A stretch of DNA of 64,000 nt, from positions 310,001-374,000 of the forward strand of contig CP011489.1 of NCBI GenBank assembly GCA_001023575.1, read 5' to 3'. Position numbers and translations under genes: made by a program. Source of the stretch: Actinobacteria bacterium IMCC26256 (GTDB lineage Bacteria > Actinomycetota > Acidimicrobiia > IMCC26256). This document shows positions 1-6,978 of the stretch, piece by piece (within the stretch, counting starts at the first letter, position 1; the number at the start of each line of letters is the position of its first letter). The notes below the pieces were generated by a model. It saw nothing but the letters and a program-made list of their open reading frames with translations. It was not told the DNA's origin and did not search any database.

Positions 1-244
1 GCGTAGCGATGGAAAGATTCATTTCGATCGAGTAACCGTTAGCCTCGGGCCTTCGGGCTTTACGGCTGAGCGCTCTGGCGGGCAGGGGAGCAACGTGCTC
101 TCAGCGATGGCGCATGCCAATGGGCTAGCAATTCTCCCCGATGGAGATGGGGTGGAGGCTGGAGGATCGCTCCGAGTAATGCTTCTAACCGATCACTTCT
201 CCTACCCTGAGGGGAGTGAATTTAGTGGAGCCCCGCGAACCTAA
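1..244 (+). CDS. moeA: Molybdopterin molybdotransferase MoeA, C-terminal end (partial)
   Basis: The frame starting at base 2 is open to a TAA at 242-244 and begins before the window. The visible part reads like MoeA domain IV: a GSNVLSAMAHANGLAILPDG stretch followed by a short strand ending in VMLL. MoeA inserts molybdate into molybdopterin to finish molybdenum cofactor. The last residues overlap the start of moaA by about 20 bases, so the genes are probably co-transcribed and translationally coupled. Only about 80 residues are present, so the catalytic part cannot be checked. The identification rests on this C-terminal signature and the moaA/moaC context. Confidence 0.8.
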   Translation, partial: RSDGKIHFDRVTVSLGPSGFTAERSGGQGSNVLSAMAHANGLAILPDGDGVEAGGSLRVMLLTDHFSYPEGSEFSGAPRT

Positions 245-1262
245 ATATTACTCCAGCGCGCCTGTTGAGTCGTCTACCCTCGTCGATGGTCACGGGCGCC
301 GGGTACGCGACCTGCGCATCTCTATCACCGACCGCTGCAATCTGCGCTGCACTTACTGCATGCCAGCGGAGGGCCTCCCATGGCTGCCGCGTGCCGATGT
401 GCTCACGTATGAAGAGATAGCGCGCATAGCGAAAGTCTGCGTTGATCGCTGGGCCTTCGATGCGATTCGCATCACTGGCGGTGAGCCAACTCTTCGTGCT
501 GATGTCGTCTCTCTCTTTGAGCTGCTCGCACCGCTAGGCGTTGATCTCGCGATGACAACGAATGCGATACGCCTTGTCGATCTAGCGGTGCCACTTCGTA
601 ACGCTGGTTTGAAGCGAGTGAATATTTCATTGGATACTCTCGATGCTGCAACATTCGAGCGCATTACGCGTCGTGATGATCTTGGCCGCACTATTGCTGG
701 TATAGATGCAGCGATTGCTGCAGGTTTGGCGCCAGTCAAAATAAATACTGTCGTGATGCGTGGAGTAAATGATCATGAGATTCTTGATCTTGTGGAGTTC
801 GCTCGTGATCGAGGTGTCGGTCTGCGCTTCATTGAGTTCATGCCGCTCGACGCAGGCCAGGGATGGACGCTCGATCAAGTTGTTCCTGCGCGCGAAATAC
901 TTGAGACGATTGATGCAGCCTTCCCGCTAAGTGGGGATGCAATTCCAACTAGTGGCCATGTCGAGCCTGCGGAGCGTTTTGCATTTGCAGATGGACGTGG
1001 TGACGTGGGGGTAATCGCTAGCGTCACTGAACCATTCTGTGGCGACTGTGACCGCGTTCGAATCACCGCCGATGGTCGGCTCCGTACCTGCCTCTTTGCG
1101 CTCGATGAGAGCGACCTGCGCGAGGTGGTGCGCAGCGGTGGATCTGATGATGATCTCGCTGCGGTAATTGCGCGTGCGGTGGCAGGCAAGTGGGCTGGGC
1201 ATCGGATCGGGAATGTTGATTTCATTAGGCCGGATAGGTCGATGTCCCAGATCGGTGGCTAG
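225..1262 (+). CDS. moaA: GTP 3',8-cyclase MoaA (radical SAM)
   Basis: First step of molybdenum cofactor synthesis: radical SAM conversion of GTP to 3',8-cyclo-GTP. The N-terminal CNLRCTYCMP (CX3CX2C) binds the SAM cluster. A second cluster motif, FCGDCDRVR followed by a Cys at LRTCLFA, lies near the C-terminus. The protein ends in Gly-Gly, the MoaA tail needed for activity. I chose GTG at 225 because GGGGAG (211-216) sits 8 nt upstream; the in-frame GTG at 216 would have no spacer. It overlaps the end of moeA and is followed by moaC 72 bp later. Length (345 aa) is normal for the family. Confidence 0.95.
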   Translation: MEPREPKYYSSAPVESSTLVDGHGRRVRDLRISITDRCNLRCTYCMPAEGLPWLPRADVLTYEEIARIAKVCVDRWAFDAIRITGGEPTLRADVVSLFELLAPLGVDLAMTTNAIRLVDLAVPLRNAGLKRVNISLDTLDAATFERITRRDDLGRTIAGIDAAIAAGLAPVKINTVVMRGVNDHEILDLVEFARDRGVGLRFIEFMPLDAGQGWTLDQVVPAREILETIDAAFPLSGDAIPTSGHVEPAERFAFADGRGDVGVIASVTEPFCGDCDRVRITADGRLRTCLFALDESDLREVVRSGGSDDDLAAVIARAVAGKWAGHRIGNVDFIRPDRSMSQIGG

Positions 1263-1320
1263 GGGCTATTACCTGCCCGTCGTATTGGGCTCGCAACCCG
1301 CGCGCTTCAGCTCGCGCTCC

Positions 1321-1326
1321 TAGAAT
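1321..1326 (+). promoter_or_regulatory. -10 element of a probable leaderless moaC promoter
   Basis: TAGAAT lies 8 nt before the moaC ATG at 1335 and there is no Shine-Dalgarno. This TANNNT-N6-9-start layout recurs in this window and suggests that transcription starts at or next to the start codon. Confidence 0.55.
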
Positions 1327-1334
1327 GACTCCCT

Positions 1335-1841
1335 ATGCCCCCTGAGTTCACACACCTTGATCCGTTAGGCCGAGCGCGCATGGTTGATGTCTCTGCGAAA
1401 GAGCCATCCATTCGACGGGCAATGGCGCGCTGCAGTGTCAAGATGCTCCCTGAGACTGCCTCCAAGATCGCTACCGGAGCGGTCTCAAAAGGTGATGTGC
1501 TTGCAGTGGCGCGTGTCGCTGGTATTCAGGCGTCTAAGCAGACAGCAAACCTGATACCACTCTGTCATCCGCTCTTGGTTGGGAGTGTGCTTGTGCATTT
1601 CCGAATCGAGGAGTCGAGCGTCGAGGTAGAGGCGCATGTGGATACCTTTGACCGCACCGGTGTAGAGATGGAGGCACTTACTGCGTGCTCCATTGCGGCT
1701 CTGACTATCTACGACATGTGTAAATCAACCGACCGATCAATGGTGATAACCGAGATTGCGCTATGGGAGAAGAGCGGTGGTCGCTCAGGGCAGTGGCGCC
1801 GCGCTGGGCACGATGTAGGTATCGATTCCTTCGACGAATAA
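1335..1841 (+). CDS. moaC: Cyclic pyranopterin monophosphate synthase MoaC
   Basis: Works after MoaA to form cyclic pyranopterin monophosphate. Family signatures are visible: MVDVSAKEPSIRRA at the N-terminus, KGDVLAVARVAGIQASKQT, IPLCHPL with its conserved Cys-His, and DRTGVEMEALTACSIAALTIYDMCK in the active-site half. At 168 aa it is a full-length MoaC with a slightly extended, charged C-terminus. It has its own leaderless-type promoter (TAGAAT at 1321) although it follows moaA closely. The end of the gene runs into an 18-bp tandem repeat 33 bp downstream. Confidence 0.95.
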   Translation: MPPEFTHLDPLGRARMVDVSAKEPSIRRAMARCSVKMLPETASKIATGAVSKGDVLAVARVAGIQASKQTANLIPLCHPLLVGSVLVHFRIEESSVEVEAHVDTFDRTGVEMEALTACSIAALTIYDMCKSTDRSMVITEIALWEKSGGRSGQWRRAGHDVGIDSFDE

Positions 1842-1874
1842 TTCGTGCGCGACAAATATGTCAACAGCGTCGAG

Positions 1875-1964
1875 ACTGTTTTAAATGTTGTGAGTGTTTT
1901 AAATGTTGTGACTGGTTTAGATGTTGCGAATGTTGTAAATGTTGTGAGTGTTGTTTAAGTAAAG
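1875..1964. repeat. 18-bp tandem repeat, about five degenerate units
   Basis: Units start at 1875, 1893, 1911, 1929 and 1947; the first two differ by one base and later units drift. The core is GTTTTAAATGTTGTG. The region is AT-rich compared with its surroundings. Because 18 is a multiple of three, two plus-strand frames stay open: one gives repeated DCFKCC/ECFKCC hexapeptides, the other VLNVVS hexapeptides. No Shine-Dalgarno serves either frame, so coding is unproven. Confidence 0.85.
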
Positions 1965-2078
1965 AGTAGGCAGATAAGTGGAGCGCGAGTCGCAGTCGCA
2001 GTTCCGCTAGGTATCCGCTTTCTTACGTTCATCGCTTGTTAGCGTTCTAGTCACGCAAATCGTCTAGGAGCTACTGCG

Positions 2079-2603
2079 ATTCTTGTCCTACTGATCATCG
2101 TTGCACTCTGGGGGATCTTCTTCCTCTGGCCATTGGTCTCCGGCACTCTCGGAGAGACCGGTGGTCGGGCTCTCGCATCTGTAGATCGCATTCGCCACGG
2201 AGTTAGCCGAGTCGCTCACTCGGGCTCCAATGTGCTTAACCCGCACCACTCGCATGCCTCGGCGATAGCGGCGGGGATGCCGGGGAGCCCACTTAGCGGG
2301 GCACCCTCACTGCGCCGCCCACCAGTCTCGCCTCAGCAGCGCCGGCGAAGCGTGCTGATAATTCTCGGTGGCGCTTCTCTCGCATCACTCTCCCTGGCAT
2401 TCGTGACTGGCTCAACGCTGATCTGGTTGGTCGCGCTAGCAGTAGTGACGCTCTTCTCCCTATTTGTAGTGGCTGTTGTAAACCTCGAGCAGACCAAGCG
2501 GGAGCGAACCGAGAAGGTTCGTTACCTCCCTGTTATTGAGGCTCCAACAAGGCGCGTCGAGCCGCCAGAAGAGGCACGGCGAACTTTCGCACAGCCCGGC
2601 TAA
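2079..2603 (+). CDS. Three-helix membrane protein resembling actinobacterial SepX/GlpR
   Basis: I see an N-terminal hydrophobic helix (LVLLIIVALWGIFFLWPLV), then a His/Pro/Ser-rich linker, a PQQRRRSVLIILGG segment, and two more helices ending in a basic-acidic tail. Streptomyces GlpR/SepX, encoded near moeA/moaC, has this same order (N-terminal helix, linker, RRRR, two helices). The frame has no ATG or GTG: the first TTG (2133) would cut off the N-terminal helix. An ATT at 2079 preceded by AGGAG (2066-2070, 8-nt spacer) is the best start and keeps the helix. The frame is closed upstream by TAG at 2040. The family call is by architecture and neighbourhood only. Confidence 0.55.
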   Translation: MLVLLIIVALWGIFFLWPLVSGTLGETGGRALASVDRIRHGVSRVAHSGSNVLNPHHSHASAIAAGMPGSPLSGAPSLRRPPVSPQQRRRSVLIILGGASLASLSLAFVTGSTLIWLVALAVVTLFSLFVVAVVNLEQTKRERTEKVRYLPVIEAPTRRVEPPEEARRTFAQPG

Positions 2604-2662
2604 GTCTGGTTAGACCTGAGCCAAGGGTCCCGTACATCGTGCGCGCTACCCTTGCGCAACCG

Positions 2663-2736
2663 GGGGGTGTAGCTCAGCCCGGTAGAGCGCTACGTTCGCA
2701 ACGTAGAAGTCGTGGGTTCAAGTCCCATCACCTCCA
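2663..2736 (+). tRNA. tRNA-Ala (anticodon CGC)
   Basis: Full cloverleaf: acceptor 2663-2669 with 2729-2735, D arm 2672-2688, anticodon stem 2690-2694/2702-2706 with loop TTCGCAA (anticodon CGC at 2697-2699), T arm 2712-2728, discriminator A at 2736. The G3:U70 pair, the alanine identity element, is present at 2665/2733. CCA is not encoded. Its 3' half is repeated at 4026-4070, and related 3' ends occur at 8802-8830 and 9633-9661. Confidence 0.95.
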
Positions 2737-3014
2737 CTAGGCCCCATGAGGGATTCCCTGATTCAGCACTTGCGTTATCAGTGCCAGTGGCCCCTAGGCT
2801 CCGGGACGGACAGCAGTCACGCGCTGCAGGATGACAAGAGCCTCCCTTCGTGCTAGCGCAGCCGATCTAGAAGGCCATCCGCCTCGCATATCACGCAGGG
2901 TCGGTTTCTATGCCCTACGTCACACATCTTGGGCCAAATTGTAATTGTTTTCTAATGAACTCATGTTTTATATTTCACAGGTTCAAAGATTAAACCCAGA
3001 GAAAAGAGAGCACT
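2737..3014. other. Intergenic region downstream of tRNA-Ala
   Basis: No convincing gene. Immediately after the tRNA is a short inverted repeat (AGGGATTCCCT) in a 21-bp block that recurs with two changes after the partial tRNA copy at 4070. The last 120 bases are AT-rich and probably hold the promoter of the next gene. Confidence 0.5.
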
Positions 3015-3755
3015 GTGGAGACTGCAACTGACAGCAACGCGAAGCGATCAGCATCGCGAAAGCGCACCTATCTTGGGATAGCGGTTGCGCTAGTCGTGGT
3101 AGTTGGAGTGGCTGGGGTCGCTATTAGCGCTAGTGGTGGTCAAGACAAATCGCAGCGCAGTGGTGCGACGGTTACAGGTAAGAAGGGCTCCGCGGTTACG
3201 TTCCAGAACAATTCAAGCGTGGAGATCTCCATTACGGAGACAAGATCCGGTACTACTCAGATACTGCATAGTTGTGTCGGACCGGTGGTTTTCGTAGCGG
3301 GATCTAACCAACAGATTCCTCCAGACAAAGCTTGGAACCATCAAAGTGGTTACCCTGCTGTCAAGCGGAGAACGGATCCAGCTGAGTGCAGCGTTACATT
3401 CGAACGAGCGGTTAAAGCCCAGATCGATGACCTGCGGTTCCAAGTTTCATCGTGTTACCGATGGGATGGGGGTGCCTTAGACGATTGCGGCGGCGAACGC
3501 AAACATTTTGACATGACATTCCAATCTGCTGGAGTCGTTGGTCCTGCTCAACGTAATGTCGTACTCGACGGCGCTTACGTTATGAATGGGGACTCGACCA
3601 ACTCGAAGAGTTTTGACAAGTTGGGATGGCAGGAGCCAGACGACTTTTTACACTTGGGCTTTCAACTTGATTACAACGGGCAGCGAGCCAGTAACGGCAA
3701 GTACACGTATTCTCTCTCCTTTAAGGACTTCAAAAACTACTTTAACGACTTCTAA
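3015..3755 (+). CDS. Membrane-anchored hypothetical protein inside the tRNA repeat
   Basis: I do not recognise the family. The protein (246 aa) has a basic N-terminus, one transmembrane helix (residues about 20-40, YLGIAVALVVVVGVAGVAIS) and a Cys-containing extracellular region of about 200 residues, so it is probably a single-pass surface protein with disulfides. The start is GTG, with AAAGAGAG about 4 nt upstream. It is the only gene in the 1334-bp interval between tRNA-Ala and a partial tRNA copy, and its codon and base composition is more AT-rich than the flanking genes, consistent with acquired DNA. No integrase is present. Confidence 0.6.
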   Translation: METATDSNAKRSASRKRTYLGIAVALVVVVGVAGVAISASGGQDKSQRSGATVTGKKGSAVTFQNNSSVEISITETRSGTTQILHSCVGPVVFVAGSNQQIPPDKAWNHQSGYPAVKRRTDPAECSVTFERAVKAQIDDLRFQVSSCYRWDGGALDDCGGERKHFDMTFQSAGVVGPAQRNVVLDGAYVMNGDSTNSKSFDKLGWQEPDDFLHLGFQLDYNGQRASNGKYTYSLSFKDFKNYFNDF

Positions 3756-3840
3756 AATCCTTGACCGATTTACTTTCAGAGCATCGAGACTGTCAATCGA
3801 TAGCACCTGCAGGCCGCAAAGAAACCCAAACGAAAAGAGA

Positions 3841-3856
3841 TACCTATATATAGGTA
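3841..3856. repeat. Perfect 16-bp palindrome TACCTATATATAGGTA
   Basis: Exact self-complementary sequence in the non-coding stretch after the 246-aa gene. It could be a protein-binding site or a remnant of a mobile-element end; nothing else shows its role. Confidence 0.5.
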
Positions 3857-3965
3857 GCCAGTTCTACAGGGCTTAAATCGTTAGAGATTGGTGTCCTGTT
3901 CTGGCCGCGGTTTGGCCGCGAGACAATAAGAAACACTGCGAAACAACGGTGAATGGTCAAGAGTG

Positions 3966-3988
3966 AAAGTGCAGGTCAGGGCACTTTT
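3966..3988 (+). terminator. Possible intrinsic terminator
   Basis: AAAGTGC (3966-3972) pairs with GCACTTT (3981-3987) across an 8-nt loop and is followed by one more T. It is weak, and it lies 210 bp past the 246-aa gene. Confidence 0.35.
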
Positions 3989-4025
3989 GGAGCTAAAACC
4001 CAAGAGAACTCAAGGGGCGTAGAAC

Positions 4026-4070
4026 ACGTTCGCAACGTAGAAGTCGTGGGTTCAAGTCCCATCACCTCCA
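4026..4070 (+). repeat. Partial copy of tRNA-Ala (anticodon loop to 3' end)
   Basis: Bases 4026-4073 match 2692-2739 exactly (48 bp), covering the anticodon loop, variable loop, T arm and 3' acceptor strand. The 5' half is missing, so it is not a functional tRNA. The next 21 bp also match with two changes. Together with 2663-2736 it brackets a 1.3-kb segment, as expected of attL/attR left by an element that integrated at the tRNA 3' end, or of a partial segmental duplication. Confidence 0.85.
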
Positions 4071-4255
4071 CTAAGCCCTATAAGGGATTCCCTGAATGAG
4101 CGGTTGCGTTTCTCATCGGCGATCCCAGCGAGGTCAACAGCATCCTTGCCGGAGCCCACATCGATCTCGATCGAGGAGAACGGCTGCACGGGAGTGCACC
4201 TACTCTGTCGCGATGGGAGCTGAGTAGCCAGTGCGTTCCCTTAGGGTTGCGATGG

Positions 4256-4261
4256 TACGTT
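4256..4261 (+). promoter_or_regulatory. -10 element (leaderless) of the DUF169 gene
   Basis: TACGTT sits 7 nt before the ATG at 4269, with no Shine-Dalgarno in between. Confidence 0.5.
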
Positions 4262-4268
4262 TGGCTCC

Positions 4269-4994
4269 ATGTCAAAAACTCAAAACTGGTCACAGTTCGC
4301 ACTCGATCTCAGTAACGTGCTCGCTCTCGAGGCACCCCCGATTGCGATTACCTTCAGTGAGGCCCCTCCAGCGGGCGTTGAAGCGTTCGATGCTCCGTTC
4401 CCTGAACCGTCGCCCGATGGTCGTACTGGCCGCGTGCCGGCAGGTTGCGCGTTTTGGATCGAGTCGGCGGATAAAACTTTTTCAACCATTGCAGAGGATC
4501 ATGGAAACTGCTCTGTAGGTAGCGTCGTCATTGGTTTTAAGAACTTCGATGAGGTCGTGGGAAACTCTGATGTAGCGGCGATGCTTGAGACAGGTTGGGT
4601 GACGGCAGATGTCGTCCCGCAGATTCCAGTCATCACCGAGAAGCCTGGCGCTGTTACCTATGGCCCGCTCACGGAGACTCCCTTTGATCCAGACGTCGTA
4701 TTGATTCGTGTCAATGGCGAGCAACTCATGTTGTTGAACGACGCGTTGCCCGATATGCGCCTAGCGGGTAAGCCTCAATGCCACATCGTCGCTCTCGCTA
4801 AGGAGCAAGGGGTTATCGCCGCTAGCCTTGGCTGCGCATTGAGCCGCGTGCGCAGTGGTATGTCTGCGGAAGAGATGACATGCGCGATACCGGCCGCGAG
4901 GCTCGGTGAGGTACTAGCTGCGCTCATAACAACCGCCGGGGCAGATGGACAGGTCGCTAGTTACGCTGGAGAAGACGCGCTGCGTTTCTCCTAG
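4269..4994 (+). CDS. DUF169 family protein
   Basis: The 241-aa protein matches the DUF169 layout: an N-terminal LEAPPIAITFSEAPPAGV segment, a Cys-containing AGCAFWIESADKTFSTIA followed by DHGNCSVGS, and a C-terminal CALSRVRSGMSAEEMTCAIP segment. The spaced cysteines (GCAF, GNCSVG, LGCALS, MTCAIP) suggest metal or cofactor binding, but the function of the family is not established. It is soluble, with no signal peptide. It follows the partial tRNA copy and is convergent with nfuA. The leaderless-type start has TACGTT upstream. Confidence 0.75.
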   Translation: MSKTQNWSQFALDLSNVLALEAPPIAITFSEAPPAGVEAFDAPFPEPSPDGRTGRVPAGCAFWIESADKTFSTIAEDHGNCSVGSVVIGFKNFDEVVGNSDVAAMLETGWVTADVVPQIPVITEKPGAVTYGPLTETPFDPDVVLIRVNGEQLMLLNDALPDMRLAGKPQCHIVALAKEQGVIAASLGCALSRVRSGMSAEEMTCAIPAARLGEVLAALITTAGADGQVASYAGEDALRFS

Positions 4995-5042
4995 CGACAG
5001 CGTCGCAATAACTGCGACTTCTGCAATTTCTCTCGGGTTCTT

Positions 5043-5672
5043 CTACTTCTTCGCAGCCTCGAAGTAAGGGTTTGATCCAGATGCATGATCTGTCACGTCG
5101 ATAATGCGTTCGATCTCTGGAATCGCCTCCATAATCGCGACTTCAATACCCTGCGAGAGCGTGGCTGCAGCCATTCCACAACCCTGGCAACCACCGGAGA
5201 GTCGGAGGTAAGCAGCCCCATCTTCGATTGCGACAAGATCGGCGCGGCCTCCATGTGACGCGAGGGAGGGGTTGATCTGCTCCTCAAGAATGGCGACGAG
5301 TTGCTGCGCTATTGGACTTGAGAGGTCGGGTTCGGGCATGTCGGGGCGGCGAGCCTGTGGAGGCAGGGGGGTATTCGGATTCGTCATCACCAGACCGGCA
5401 GAATTGAAGTCGAGCTTTGCACCTTCGAGTTTCTCGATGCTATTGGCCCCAACCACAATCGTGAGTTCGCCGTGGCGCTCGACGATGTCGGCGTCATCTA
5501 CGCCAAAGAGGGGACCGAGTTCCATAGCGTATGTAAAAACGCCTGCCTGCTCGCCCGATACGTTGATCCAGAGTGCAAAGGATTCAGGGTCAGTCTCTGT
5601 TGCCCGCACCTCCAGAATCTTCTCAATGGCCGCGTCGGTTAACTCAAGAATGTGATCCTCTAGTTGGTCCAT
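5043..5672 (-). CDS. nfuA: NfuA-like Fe-S cluster carrier
   Basis: Two domains: an N-terminal HesB/IscA-like (degenerate A-type) domain of about 100 residues that lacks the A-type cysteines, a Pro-rich linker (TPLPPQARRPDMPEP), and a C-terminal NifU domain with the cluster-binding CQGC at residues 162-165 inside LSGGCQGCGMAAATLSQGIE. This is the NfuA arrangement: it carries and delivers 4Fe-4S clusters to apo-proteins, which fits the nearby radical SAM enzymes. The start ATG has no Shine-Dalgarno but TAGGAT 6 nt upstream. It is divergent from the ATP-grasp gene with only 17 bp between start codons. Confidence 0.88.
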   Translation of the reverse strand: MDQLEDHILELTDAAIEKILEVRATETDPESFALWINVSGEQAGVFTYAMELGPLFGVDDADIVERHGELTIVVGANSIEKLEGAKLDFNSAGLVMTNPNTPLPPQARRPDMPEPDLSSPIAQQLVAILEEQINPSLASHGGRADLVAIEDGAAYLRLSGGCQGCGMAAATLSQGIEVAIMEAIPEIERIIDVTDHASGSNPYFEAAKK

Positions 5673-5677
5673 GGGTT

Positions 5678-5684
5678 TATCCTA
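5678..5684. promoter_or_regulatory. Overlapping divergent -10 elements (TATCCTA)
   Basis: Read on the plus strand, TATCCT (5678-5683) lies 6 nt before the ATG at 5690. Read on the minus strand, TAGGAT (5684-5679) lies 6 nt before the nfuA ATG at 5672. The two hexamers share five base pairs, so both leaderless promoters would compete for the same DNA. Confidence 0.55.
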
Positions 5685-5689
5685 GCCCT

Positions 5690-6892
5690 ATGACCAGAGT
5701 GCTTCTCCTAATCCCCAGCGCGACCTATCGCGCCGCGGATTTCGTCGCTGCCGCCAAGGCGATCGGCGCTGAGATCGTCATAGCATCGGACGCCGAGCCA
5801 GTGATCCCAGATGCCACCGGGACTCGCTCGATCGTGGTTCCTCTCGATGATCCTGCGGCAGCTGCGGAGGTGATTATTGATCTTGATGAACGCCGTGGAA
5901 TCGACGCCATTGTTGCCCTCGATGATCGCGGAATTCTCGTCGCCGCTATGGCTGCGCAGCGTCTGGGTTTACCGTGCAACAACCCTGATGCCGTTGCACG
6001 CACGCGCGATAAAGAGTCGATGCGTGACGCTCTAGGTATCTTTGAGATGCCCCAACCACGGTATGCGGCGTTCGATGAGCCAGGTGAAGTAGTTGGGCTT
6101 ATCGAGAGAATCGGCGGCTTCCCCTGCGTTGTGAAGCCAGTCGGTTTGTCGGCAAGCCAGGGCGTGATCCGAGCGGATGATGCGGCCAGCGCGCTAGCGG
6201 CGGCTACACGCGCACAGAAGATATCGGGTGGTGGCCGCCTTCTTGTGGAGCAGTACATAGCGGGTACCGAGGTTGCTGTGGAGGGGCTACTTCGCTCCGG
6301 CACTCTCGAAGTACTCGCGGTATTCGATAAGCCCGACCCGATGGAGGGGCCATATTTCGAAGAGACGATCTACGTGACGCCGTCGCGCTTGGGCGCATCA
6401 ATCCTTGAAGAGATAGAGCGAACAACTGCGGAGGCATGTGCAGCGATTGGGCTGACAGAAGGCCCAGTGCATGCCGAACTGCGGGTCGATGGTGAACGTG
6501 CTTGGATCATTGAAGTAGCGGCACGTTCAATCGGCGGATTATGCGCGCGTGCACTGCAATTTGGAGCAGGAATCAGCCTCGAAGAGGTCATCCTCAGACA
6601 TTCACTCGGTATGTCACTCGAAGGGCTTGAACGCGAACTACACGCTTCAGGCGTCATGATGATCCCGATCCCTCGCGCCGGAACCCTGATCGAGGTAGGA
6701 GGGCGTGAGGAGGCCCTAGCCATACCCGGGATACTCGGGATCGAGATCACAGTCCCGCCCGGACGGAGCATCGCTCCACCTCCAGAGGGTGATCGCTATC
6801 TCGGCTTCCTATTTGCTAAGGCGATGACGCCAGCAGAGGTTGAGGCAAGCCTGCGCTCCGCCCATGCCCTTCTAACCATAAACATCGCGTGA
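5690..6892 (+). CDS. ATP-grasp carboxylate-amine ligase
   Basis: A 400-aa ATP-grasp enzyme: N-terminal Rossmann-like pre-ATP domain (RVLLLIPSATYRAADFVAAA), DALGIFEMPQPRY as the central domain begins, FPCVVKPVGLSASQGV as the ATP lysine/glycine loop, LLVEQYIAGTEVAVEGLL, and WIIEVAARSIGGLCARAL with the metal-binding Glu. It should join a carboxylate to an amine with ATP, as in peptide or amino-acid ligases; the substrate is unknown. I chose ATG 5690, not upstream codons inside nfuA, because homology starts there and TATCCT is 6 nt upstream. It is followed after 86 bp by a radical SAM gene, and the two may act in one pathway. Confidence 0.85.
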   Translation: MTRVLLLIPSATYRAADFVAAAKAIGAEIVIASDAEPVIPDATGTRSIVVPLDDPAAAAEVIIDLDERRGIDAIVALDDRGILVAAMAAQRLGLPCNNPDAVARTRDKESMRDALGIFEMPQPRYAAFDEPGEVVGLIERIGGFPCVVKPVGLSASQGVIRADDAASALAAATRAQKISGGGRLLVEQYIAGTEVAVEGLLRSGTLEVLAVFDKPDPMEGPYFEETIYVTPSRLGASILEEIERTTAEACAAIGLTEGPVHAELRVDGERAWIIEVAARSIGGLCARALQFGAGISLEEVILRHSLGMSLEGLERELHASGVMMIPIPRAGTLIEVGGREEALAIPGILGIEITVPPGRSIAPPPEGDRYLGFLFAKAMTPAEVEASLRSAHALLTINIA

Positions 6893-6964
6893 TGGGGCTC
6901 TATTTTTCCTACCCCTGTTTTGAGGCGCGTATAGGACCGTCAGAGACGCGCACTCGTCTCCGCA

Positions 6965-6970
6965 TAGCCT
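6965..6970 (+). promoter_or_regulatory. -10 element (leaderless) of the radical SAM gene
   Basis: TAGCCT lies 8 nt before the ATG at 6979; there is no Shine-Dalgarno. Confidence 0.5.
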
Positions 6971-6978
6971 GACCCCTG

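Noticed and set aside
627-878. Antisense frames over moaA
   Set aside because: Composition and codon pattern are those of a shadow of moaA; many such frames exist across the window.
1763-1969. 68-codon plus-strand frame covering the 18-bp repeat, with Cys-rich end
   Set aside because: Its start lies inside moaC in another frame with no ribosome site, and the N-terminal half has no protein-like features. Kept only as a repeat and a finding.
4026-4070. A second functional tRNA-Ala
   Set aside because: The acceptor 5' strand, D arm and the 5' anticodon stem are missing; only the 3' part is present.
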